From NCBI GenBank assembly GCA_016196505.1, contig JACPXO010000011.1, positions 1 through 5,269 of the forward strand: 5,269 nt of DNA, given 5' to 3'. The notes under the pieces are model-generated. The model was not told where the DNA came from. It did no database searches and was given only the letters and a program-made list of their open reading frames with translations. Positions 1 through 5,269 of this stretch are shown here, in pieces. Each line of letters begins with the position of its first letter. Position 1 is the stretch's first letter. Source of the stretch: Candidatus Omnitrophota bacterium. Its GTDB lineage: Bacteria > Omnitrophota > Gorgyraeia > 2-02-FULL-51-18. The translations under genes and the position numbers were made by a program.

Positions 1-840
1 GCGCGGCTCAAGATTTTTCAAGGTGGCGTAGCAACGCTCAAACGTCGCCCGATCGATCTCAAAAGTGGCTCTGGCTAGATAGGAGTAGATCTGCAAAAGC
101 GTCCGGTGCCGCAAGCCCCTGATCTCGCCTTCCTTTCTCCATATTTCTTCAATGGCGCGCGCACAACGGAAAAAAGTCCTGGCGAACCCGAGCGGATTTC
201 GGGTCGAGACCGATCGCCGTGAAAGGCGCCGGTAGGACGCCATGAGGCCCGGGCAATAAATAAAACTGGCGCCGGCCCTTGCGCAGTCAAAGAGAAAACG
301 CGCATCCTGGATACAGTCCAGGGCCTCGTCCCAAGGGCCGGTTCTTTTGATCATTTCACGGCGAAAAAGATACACCGCGGGCGGGCACCAACAGTCCCAA
401 AGAAACTCCGCCTGCGCGTCCTCTTGTAACTGACGCCTGACAAGTGCCTGGCGCACCAAGGCGCCGCTTTTTTCCTTTATGAGTTTCTCCCAATCGCCGT
501 AGGCGACATCGGCACCGCTTGTCTCAAGGGCCGCGATCTGCGCGCGAAGCTTCCCGGCGGCCAAGACGTCGTCGGCATCCAAATATTGAACGAACTTTCC
601 CGAGGAGAGGCGCGTGCCAAGATTCCTTGCCGCGCTGCCGCCGCGATTCGGGGTGTTGACCACACGAACCTCCGGAAATTTCGTGCGAACCACCGCTGCG
701 CTTTGATCCTCGGACCCATCGTCCACGACGATCACCTCTATTGATTCGAGCCGCTGACCGAGCGCGCTCTCTATCGCCTCAGCGACGGAGTCTTGGGCGT
801 TATAACAGGGGATCACCACCGAAACGAGCGGCTCAGTCAA
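1..840 (-). CDS. Family 2 (GT-A fold) glycosyltransferase, C-terminus cut by window edge
   Basis: Probable inverting glycosyltransferase that moves a sugar from a nucleotide-sugar donor to a lipid-linked glycan on the cytoplasmic face of the inner membrane. I translated 280 open codons with no stop, so the 3' end lies beyond the left edge. Seen in the protein: the N-terminal strand and loop VSVVIPCYN (residues 6-14), VIVVDDGSED (36-45) for nucleotide binding, NRGGSAARNLG (65-75), the metal-binding LDADD (87-91, the DXD motif), and WDEALDCIQD (170-179), whose D179 sits where the catalytic base of GT2 enzymes is expected. Residues 200-280 are basic and mostly helical in character. There is no transmembrane segment in the visible part. 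The chosen start is TTG at 840-838, with GGAG 11 bases upstream; it overlaps the stop of the preceding ABC exporter by 8 bases, and the conserved GT2 N-terminus follows at once. No in-frame ATG is a better choice. Family and fold are clear; donor, acceptor and linkage cannot be told from the sequence. Confidence 0.9.
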   Translation of the reverse strand, partial: MTEPLVSVVIPCYNAQDSVAEAIESALGQRLESIEVIVVDDGSEDQSAAVVRTKFPEVRVVNTPNRGGSAARNLGTRLSSGKFVQYLDADDVLAAGKLRAQIAALETSGADVAYGDWEKLIKEKSGALVRQALVRRQLQEDAQAEFLWDCWCPPAVYLFRREMIKRTGPWDEALDCIQDARFLFDCARAGASFIYCPGLMASYRRLSRRSVSTRNPLGFARTFFRCARAIEEIWRKEGEIRGLRHRTLLQIYSYLARATFEIDRATFERCYATLKNLEPR

Positions 841-2656
841 TGTTTTGGAAACTCCAATAATGGCGGAACCTTCCCTCTTTCCGGACGAGGTCGGAAAACT
901 TACCCTGCTCGGTCACCTTCCCTTTTTCAAGCACCACCAGAGTGTCCGCGTTTCGAATGGTGGATAAACGATGGGCGATCACGATCACCGTTTTTCCCTT
1001 GGTCAGCTCATCAACGGACCTTTGGATGGACAACTCTGTTTCCATGTCCAGGGAACTCGTCGCTTCGTCAAAAACAAAAACATCGGGGTTTTTTAAAAGC
1101 GCCCGCGCGATCGCAAGGCGCTGTTTCTCCCCGCCGGATAACCGGACACCGCTCTCTCCGACCAGCGTTTCATACCGGGCCGGTAAACTCATGATAAAAT
1201 CGTACAGGTACGATTTTTTGACGACGTTGTCCAACGCTTCCTGAGAAACGTGGGTTTCCAGCCCATAAACGATGTTCTCGCGGATCGAGGTGTTAAAGAT
1301 CTGCGTGTCCTGGCTCACGAGCGCGATCTTCCGTCTCAAAGATCTCAGATCGTATTCCTGGAGCGGCCGGCCATTGAGACGGATCGTGCCGCCGGTCGGG
1401 TCGTAAAATCGCGGGATCAAGTGGATCAGGGTCGTCTTCCCGGAACCGGTCGGGCCTAGGATCGCCGTCATCTTATTTTTTTCGAAAGTGACCGAGACCG
1501 AATCCAGGATCCGGGTTTCCTCATAAGCGAAGGAAACGTTCCTGAACTCAATGTCGCTTTCAAGGCCTGAAAACGGGGTCGCTCCGTTTTTGATCGAATA
1601 GGCCTCCTGGTTTTCCAGCATTTGCAAGATCCTTCCCATCGGTTCAAAAGACTTGGAGATCTCCGCCACGCACGTCCCGCAAGCCGTCACACTGGTCGAA
1701 AAACGCCTAAGGAAAACGAAGAACGTTAAAAACGAGGAAAAGCCTAGAGCGGCGCTGCCCCTTAAGAATATAAAAACGCAAACGGAGATGAGCACGCTGA
1801 TCGTAAAAGCCAGGATGACTTCCTGGATGTGTGGGGCAAACAAGATCTTCTTCCAGATGCTGTGGAGACTCTGGCGGCTCTTTTCGCTCATGGATTCGTA
1901 GCGGCGGCTCTCGGCCGCTTCATTGGTATAAGAGTGGATCAAAGCCATATTGGAGAGCGAGTCATGGAGGTAGGCGTTCAGTTCCTGATCCGCTTTGAAT
2001 TTGAACTGGGTTGAAAATTTTATCTTTTGGGCGATCATCCGGAGAGCCAGGTAAATAAAAGGAATGAATAAAAAGGAGACCAGCGTAAGCTTCCAGGAAA
2101 TAACGCACATGATCATTAAGTGGACCGTCAGCATAAAGCCATACAACAAAAAATTATGCCCGTAACGAAATACGTCGCAAGCATAGATCACCTGGGAAGT
2201 CGCCAAGTCCGTTAGGTGCCCGATCCTGGCCCGGTCAAAAGCGATCTTACTGTAGCCAAGATAACCGTTGAAAATTTTGACGCGGAGAGACTGTTCCGCG
2301 GCCCGGCTGATCTTGGAAACCAGCAAGTCACTGTAATAGATAAAAAAATGCTTGATCGCGATGGCGCCAAAAAGGCATCCGAGCACCGTGAAAAACACGT
2401 ATTTTAACCGCCGCTCAGGCAAAAGACCGATCATCGCGTTCAGAGGCGAGATCTGGGCCAATAAAGGGGTTTCCCCGCGTCTCATGATGATGTCTAAAAG
2501 CGGTATGATGAGCCCTATGCTGATTCCCTCGAGCAGGGATGACACAAAATTCAGGATCGTTGATCCCGCGAAGCGGACCGGACGCACCCCGCTCACCCTC
2601 ACAAAACGGTGGATCTGGCGGACATTGTTCATGAGAGATTCTATGCGCCGGCCCAT
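833..2656 (-). CDS. MsbA-like type IV (ABCB-type) ABC exporter, fused membrane and ATPase domains
   Basis: A 607-residue half-transporter expected to work as a homodimer in the inner membrane, flipping or exporting a lipid or lipid-linked glycan with ATP. About six membrane segments are visible near residues 30-56, 85-108, 165-187, 188-208, 276-298 and 303-318. The ATPase domain begins near 368. It has the A-loop tyrosine Y378, Walker A GPTGSGKT (401-408), Q-loop Q449, signature LSGGEKQR (506-513), Walker B VFVFDE (526-531), D-loop SSLD (534-537) and switch histidine H562. All catalytic residues are intact. Length is close to the usual 570-610 for MsbA and PglK/WlaB-type flippases. The ATG at 2656-2654 shares one base with the wzt stop (TAATG) and has GGAG 9 bases upstream; M9 is an alternative start. 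Family knowledge: MsbA flips lipid A-core, and PglK flips an undecaprenyl-linked oligosaccharide. Inference: its place between wzt and a glycosyltransferase suggests a glycolipid substrate. A peptide or drug exporter is less likely, because no peptidase domain or related neighbour is seen. Confidence 0.92.
   Translation of the reverse strand: MGRRIESLMNNVRQIHRFVRVSGVRPVRFAGSTILNFVSSLLEGISIGLIIPLLDIIMRRGETPLLAQISPLNAMIGLLPERRLKYVFFTVLGCLFGAIAIKHFFIYYSDLLVSKISRAAEQSLRVKIFNGYLGYSKIAFDRARIGHLTDLATSQVIYACDVFRYGHNFLLYGFMLTVHLMIMCVISWKLTLVSFLFIPFIYLALRMIAQKIKFSTQFKFKADQELNAYLHDSLSNMALIHSYTNEAAESRRYESMSEKSRQSLHSIWKKILFAPHIQEVILAFTISVLISVCVFIFLRGSAALGFSSFLTFFVFLRRFSTSVTACGTCVAEISKSFEPMGRILQMLENQEAYSIKNGATPFSGLESDIEFRNVSFAYEETRILDSVSVTFEKNKMTAILGPTGSGKTTLIHLIPRFYDPTGGTIRLNGRPLQEYDLRSLRRKIALVSQDTQIFNTSIRENIVYGLETHVSQEALDNVVKKSYLYDFIMSLPARYETLVGESGVRLSGGEKQRLAIARALLKNPDVFVFDEATSSLDMETELSIQRSVDELTKGKTVIVIAHRLSTIRNADTLVVLEKGKVTEQGKFSDLVRKEGRFRHYWSFQNID
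852..855 (-). promoter_or_regulatory. Ribosome binding site for the glycosyltransferase TTG start
   Basis: GGAG on the minus strand lies 11 bases before the TTG codon at 840-838. It sits inside the last codons of the ABC exporter gene. It is the main support for this TTG start, together with the immediate GT2 N-terminal motif. The spacing is slightly long, so re-initiation by ribosomes finishing the upstream gene may also contribute. Confidence 0.5.
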
Positions 2657-3432
2657 TATCCGCAGCTCCGTAAATAGTCGGGGATCACCTCTGAGATAGC
2701 GCCGTAACCCGCCGCCCGGCCTTTTTCAAGCCATAACCCTTTTTGACAGATCTCAGGAAGAAGCCGGACGTTGTGAGAAGCGAGCAAAACAGCGGCCCCT
2801 TTGCCAGACAGTTCACGGATCTTCCCCAGACATCGCTTCCGGAACTCCGCATCCCCCACCGCGAAAACTTCGTCCAAAAGATAGATCTCGGATTCAACGT
2901 GGGCGGCGACCGCAAAAGCCAGCCGCAGGGTCATTCCGCTGGAATAACGTTTGATCGGAAAATCGAGAAAAGGCCCTACCCCGGAGAAATCCGTGATGCT
3001 GTCAAATTTCGCCCGGATCTCCTGTTTTTTCATGCCGAGAATGGTCCCATACAAGTAAACATTCTCACGGCCCGTAAGCTCAGGATGCAACCCGGTCCCA
3101 ACCCCGATGAGCGTGGCCACAGGACCCGTTAACCGGACTGATCCTTCGCTCGGGTCCATAATGCCGGAGAGGATCCTTATCAAGGTTGTTTTGCCCGAGC
3201 CGTTTTTCCCCACGATACCCAAAGTTTCCCCTTTTTCTACTTCAAAGGAAACGCCTTTCAAAGCCCAAAAAGCCCCGTCGGGATCTCCGGGAAAAACCCT
3301 TGGGAGATCCTTCATCCCCAAAGCTGAGGAAAGTTTCCGGCCGAGGGTTTCTCGGAAGCTCGAGCGAGCTTTCCAAAAAGACCGGGTATTGAATTTCTTG
3401 GATAGGGATTCCACCACGACCGCTTTTGCCAT
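2656..3432 (-). CDS. wzt: Wzt-type ATP-binding subunit of polysaccharide ABC exporter, short form
   Basis: ATPase that powers the Wzm channel to move a lipid-linked polysaccharide out of the cytoplasm. In the 258 residues one sees an N-terminal lead (VVVESLSKKF, 5-14), the FWALKGVSFEV block (55-65), Walker A GKNGSGKTT (75-83), GTGLHPELTGRENVYLYG (112-129), typical of the Wzt/KpsT/TagH family, the signature YSSGMTLR (163-170), Walker B IYLLDE (183-188), AVGDAEF (191-197) and the switch histidine in ASHN (H220). The protein ends soon after the nucleotide-binding domain. It therefore lacks the extra C-terminal carbohydrate-binding domain, about 150-180 residues, found in Wzt of E. coli O8/O9a. 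Known for the family: short forms do not need a capped chain end for recognition. ATG at 3432-3430 has GAGG 8 bases upstream, overlapping the wzm stop. Ten bases separate it from wzm, and it shares one base with the next gene. Confidence is high because the partner permease is adjacent. Confidence 0.94.
   Translation of the reverse strand: MAKAVVVESLSKKFNTRSFWKARSSFRETLGRKLSSALGMKDLPRVFPGDPDGAFWALKGVSFEVEKGETLGIVGKNGSGKTTLIRILSGIMDPSEGSVRLTGPVATLIGVGTGLHPELTGRENVYLYGTILGMKKQEIRAKFDSITDFSGVGPFLDFPIKRYSSGMTLRLAFAVAAHVESEIYLLDEVFAVGDAEFRKRCLGKIRELSGKGAAVLLASHNVRLLPEICQKGLWLEKGRAAGYGAISEVIPDYLRSCG
2666..2669 (-). promoter_or_regulatory. Ribosome binding site for the MsbA-like exporter
   Basis: GGAG on the minus strand, 9 bases before the ATG at 2656-2654 and inside the final codons of wzt. 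It supports this ATG over the internal methionine at residue 9, which has no comparable site in front of it. Confidence 0.6.
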
Positions 3433-3440
3433 GACAACCG

Positions 3441-3444
3441 CCTC
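3441..3444 (-). promoter_or_regulatory. Ribosome binding site for wzt, overlapping the wzm stop
   Basis: GAGG on the minus strand, 8 bases before the wzt ATG. It overlaps the TGA stop of wzm (3445-3443), so ribosomes ending wzm are placed directly at the wzt site. This fits matched synthesis of the two transporter subunits. Confidence 0.65.
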
Positions 3445-4246
3445 AGATGATTTCCGCGAACCGCCGCTCGGATCGCTCGAAATAAAGAACGCCTAAAATG
3501 AACATCGCAAGCGTCACCACCACGGAGATCAGGATCTCGTCCCAATGGAACGGCTTGGAAAAAAGTGCTGAACGGAACGCGTGGATAAAGCCGGTCATTG
3601 GATTCAAAAAAAACAGCCCATGGAAGGGCTCGGGGATCATGCGCGAAGAATAAACGACAGGACTTGCATACATCCACACTTGGGTCATGAACGGGATCAC
3701 GTGCCGGACATCCCGGTACGCCACCATCAGCGCAGAGAGAAAGACCCCCACCCCGAGCGCCGCCAGGGTTGTAAAGAATAAAATGACCGGGACTAGGAAC
3801 AGCCCTGCCGAAAAACGAACCCCGTAAAAATAGGCCAAGATCGCCATGACTACGAAAGAAACACAAAAATCCACCAGATGCGCACCTAAAGTGGCCAAAG
3901 GGATGATGATCCTTGGAAAAGAGGTGCGGACCACAAGAGGCGCGGAAGATACCAGGGACTGGGACGCCGAGGAATAAGACCCGGAAAAAAACATCCACAA
4001 CACGATCCCCGCATACACAAAAACCGGGTAAGGTGTGCCGTCGGACGGCATCTTGGCCCAATGCCCGAAAATGAGCGAAAACAAAAGCGTGCCCGTCACG
4101 GGCTGAAGCACGGCCCAGCCCACCCCGACGAGAGTCTGCTTATAACGGAGTTTGATGTCCCGTAACGCGAGCATCCATAGCAAATCCCGGCACGACCACA
4201 ACTCGCCTACAGAAGACGATGACGAACCCTTAGGATGTCCGATCAC
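3443..4246 (-). CDS. wzm: Wzm-type ABC-2 permease for polysaccharide export
   Basis: Inner-membrane channel subunit, the partner of Wzt. With the GTG start the protein has 267 residues, in the usual 255-280 range. Family blocks are clear: [20 protein letters not shown] (16-35), an amphipathic entry helix before the first membrane segment; [18 protein letters not shown] (44-61); [17 protein letters not shown] (68-84); the [20 protein letters not shown] stretch (177-196), typical of ABC-2 permeases; and LNPMTGFI (214-221). About six membrane segments lie near 42-60, 74-90, 115-140, 148-173, 183-200 and 236-255. The start is GTG at 4246-4244, overlapping the gmd stop by four bases (GTGA). An in-frame ATG at 4336 would give 297 residues, but it adds a non-family, Arg/Gly-rich lead and overlaps gmd by 94 bases, so I reject it. 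No clear ribosome binding site precedes the GTG; coupling to gmd termination is likely. It could be called a KpsM/TagG-like permease, but the motifs and neighbours favour Wzm. Confidence 0.92.
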   Translation of the reverse strand: MIGHPKGSSSSSVGELWSCRDLLWMLALRDIKLRYKQTLVGVGWAVLQPVTGTLLFSLIFGHWAKMPSDGTPYPVFVYAGIVLWMFFSGSYSSASQSLVSSAPLVVRTSFPRIIIPLATLGAHLVDFCVSFVVMAILAYFYGVRFSAGLFLVPVILFFTTLAALGVGVFLSALMVAYRDVRHVIPFMTQVWMYASPVVYSSRMIPEPFHGLFFLNPMTGFIHAFRSALFSKPFHWDEILISVVVTLAMFILGVLYFERSERRFAEII

Positions 4247-5241
4247 ACGGAACGGCAAGCCGGTTTCCGCAGGGCCTCGATGTCCGCGTCGACCATCAAG
4301 TGAACAAGCTCTTTGAAACTGGTTTTTGGTTTCCATCCCAGTTTTTTTCCGGCTTTCCGGGCGTCCCCGCGAAGGTAGTTCACTTCGAGCGGCCTAAAAT
4401 GCCGCTTATCGATCCGTACGTACTTTCGATAGTCCAGTCCGGCGTATCGAAACGCTTCCTCCACGAATTCCCTGACCGAATGCGTCCGGCCGGTGGCGAT
4501 CACATAGTCGTCGGCTTTGGGTTCCTGAAGCATGCGCCACATAGCTTCTACATAATCCTTCGCGTAGCCCCAGTCTCTCCGGGCGTCCAGGTTCCCTAGG
4601 GACAGCTTGTTCTCAAGTCCCAGCTTTATCCGCGCCACACCGGTGGTGATCTTCCGCGTGACAAAATTCTCGCCGCGGCGGGGGGATTCGTGATTGAAAA
4701 GGATCCCGTTGCACGCAAATAGCCCGTAGCTTTCCCGGTAATTCACCGTCGTCCAATAGCCGAAAAGCTTCGCCACCGCGTAGGGACTGACCGGCTGAAA
4801 AGGGGTTTCCTCATTTTGAGGCCCCTTTTCATTACGGCCGTACAACTCGCTGGAGGAGGCCTGGTAAAAGCGCGTTTTAAGACCCGCTTCACGGATGGCT
4901 TCCAGGATCCTCAAAGGCCCGATCGCCGTGACGTCGGCGGTGTATTCGGGGATCTCAAAACTGACCTTCACGTGGCTTTGGGCCGCGAGGTTATAGATCT
5001 CTTGAGGACGCACCGTGCGAATGATCCGGTTAAGAGAACTCGCGTCGCTCAAGTCCCCATACATAAGATGAAGACGCTTTCGGGCAAGCACCGAACGCTC
5101 GAAGATCGGATCTATCCTTCCGCGATTGATCGAGCTTGAGCGCCTGACTATCCCAAAAACCTCATACCTCTTTTCCAGGAGAAGCTCGGTAAGGTAGGAA
5201 CCATCTTGACCGGTGATCCCGGTGATGAGCGCACGCTTCAT
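4243..5241 (-). CDS. gmd: GDP-mannose 4,6-dehydratase
   Basis: Converts GDP-D-mannose to GDP-4-keto-6-deoxy-D-mannose with bound NADP(H) in the cytoplasm. This is the first committed step to GDP-D-rhamnose, GDP-L-fucose, GDP-perosamine and related sugars. It is a 332-residue extended short-chain dehydrogenase. Seen: [14 protein letters not shown] (4-17) with the dinucleotide-binding GITGQDG (8-14); VRRSSS (32-37); [13 protein letters not shown] (84-96); QASSSELYG (127-135) with S130 at the usual catalytic Thr position and E132; SPYAVAK (152-158) with Y154 and K158; [20 protein letters not shown] (178-197); and [15 protein letters not shown] (221-235). It is shorter than E. coli Gmd (about 373) because it lacks an insertion before the C-terminal FRPLEV segment (282-287), as many bacterial forms do. 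The ATG at 5241-5239 fits the family N-terminus exactly, but no good ribosome binding site stands before it. It overlaps wzm by four bases. The identity is near certain; the final sugar is not known, since no Rmd, Fcl or Per gene is visible. Confidence 0.96.
   Translation of the reverse strand: MKRALITGITGQDGSYLTELLLEKRYEVFGIVRRSSSINRGRIDPIFERSVLARKRLHLMYGDLSDASSLNRIIRTVRPQEIYNLAAQSHVKVSFEIPEYTADVTAIGPLRILEAIREAGLKTRFYQASSSELYGRNEKGPQNEETPFQPVSPYAVAKLFGYWTTVNYRESYGLFACNGILFNHESPRRGENFVTRKITTGVARIKLGLENKLSLGNLDARRDWGYAKDYVEAMWRMLQEPKADDYVIATGRTHSVREFVEEAFRYAGLDYRKYVRIDKRHFRPLEVNYLRGDARKAGKKLGWKPKTSFKELVHLMVDADIEALRKPACRSV
4796..4831. repeat. Strong imperfect hairpin inside gmd
   Basis: Inverted repeat seen directly. 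The outer arms 4796-4805 and 4822-4831 (TGAAAAGGGG and CCCCTTTTCA) match over 10 of 10 bases. Inner arms CCTCA (4809-4813) and TGAGG (4817-4821) match over 5 of 5. A 3-base bulge (4806-4808) and a 3-base loop (4814-4816) complete the 36-base element. In the gmd message it covers codons for residues 138-149, between the QASSSELYG motif and SPYAVAK, a stretch where the family varies. Whether it acts on transcription, translation or not at all is unknown; it lacks a free T-run after the stem, so it is not called a terminator. Confidence 0.6.
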
Positions 5242-5269
5242 CGAAACTTTTTTAGAAATGAGCCGTAGC
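5242..5269 (-). other. Short leader before gmd, possibly the end of an upstream gene
   Basis: Only 28 bases precede gmd in the window. On the minus strand they hold an A-run and no recognisable GGAG-type site in front of the gmd ATG. One frame reads five codons and then TAA at 5254-5252, which could be the end of a further upstream gene, 10 bases before gmd. This is far too short to identify, and the match to a stop codon may be chance. Confidence 0.2.

Noticed and set aside
75..719. Minus-strand frames of 76 and 80 codons in the left part
   Set aside because: They are out-of-frame shadows of the glycosyltransferase, whose own frame is open through the window edge and carries all GT2 motifs.
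793..1244. Plus-strand reading frames of 133 and 100 codons opposite the exporter and glycosyltransferase
   Set aside because: They lie antisense to the highly conserved ATPase domain of the exporter, show no family motif and have no convincing start site; they are shadows of the minus-strand gene.
1..2656. GC difference between the glycosyltransferase and the membrane half of the exporter
   Set aside because: Hand counts of sampled 60-base lines gave 57-68% GC in the glycosyltransferase and 38-52% in the exporter membrane region. Codons for Phe, Ile and other membrane residues lower GC, so this is not good evidence of transfer.
2743..3496. Two plus-strand frames of 129 codons opposite wzt
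   Set aside because: Both are antisense to Walker and signature motifs of wzt and show no protein-like motif of their own.
3700..3720. Inverted repeat CGTGCCGG / CCGGTACG within wzm
   Set aside because: Short, with one mismatch, and it encodes the conserved YRDVRHVI stretch; chance pairing in GC-rich codons is enough.
3312..4061. Minus-strand frame of 249 codons overlapping wzm and wzt
   Set aside because: It is out of frame with both, rich in Cys, Gly, Arg and Phe, without a recognisable domain, while wzm and wzt have complete family motifs over the same bases.
4082..4095. Small palindrome GCCCGT / ACGGGC in wzm
   Set aside because: Arms of six bases with almost no loop, coding for part of a conserved membrane segment; not a plausible terminator or operator.

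Overview
The window is a gap-free piece of a polysaccharide biosynthesis and export operon. It holds five genes, all read on the minus strand, so transcription runs from the right edge to the left edge. In transcription order they are: gmd (GDP-mannose 4,6-dehydratase, 4243-5241), wzm (ABC-2 polysaccharide permease, 3443-4246), wzt (its ATPase, 2656-3432), a full-length MsbA-like ABC exporter (833-2656), and a family 2 glycosyltransferase that runs off the left edge (1-840). The junctions are very tight: a 4-base overlap, a 10-base gap, a 1-base overlap and an 8-base overlap. No stretch could hold an internal promoter or terminator outside coding sequence, and there is no gene-free stretch longer than 28 bases. 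I saw no RNA gene, insertion sequence, CRISPR array or attachment site.

The likely shared job is making and exporting a surface glycan (O-antigen or capsule type) that contains a GDP-mannose-derived 6-deoxyhexose. Gmd makes GDP-4-keto-6-deoxy-mannose, the precursor of GDP-D-rhamnose, GDP-L-fucose, GDP-perosamine and GDP-6-deoxytalose. The glycosyltransferase adds a sugar to the growing lipid-linked chain. Wzm/Wzt moves the finished chain across the inner membrane. The gmd-wzm-wzt order recalls the ABC-dependent O-antigen loci of Gram-negative bacteria, such as the common-antigen locus of Pseudomonas. The second exporter, MsbA-like, is the least routine member. It could flip a lipid-linked oligosaccharide or lipid A-core, or it may simply be carried along in the operon. 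The enzyme that completes the deoxysugar (Rmd, Fcl or Per type) is not in the window.

The gene content points to a Gram-negative-type bacterium with moderate to slightly high GC. The phylum cannot be fixed from these 5.3 kb. An uncultured lineage sampled by metagenomics is possible, but that is a guess. I see no clear sign of an undescribed system. The points most worth a second look are the two different ABC exporters in one coupled operon, a strong hairpin inside the gmd coding sequence, and the two non-ATG starts (GTG and TTG) at overlapping junctions.
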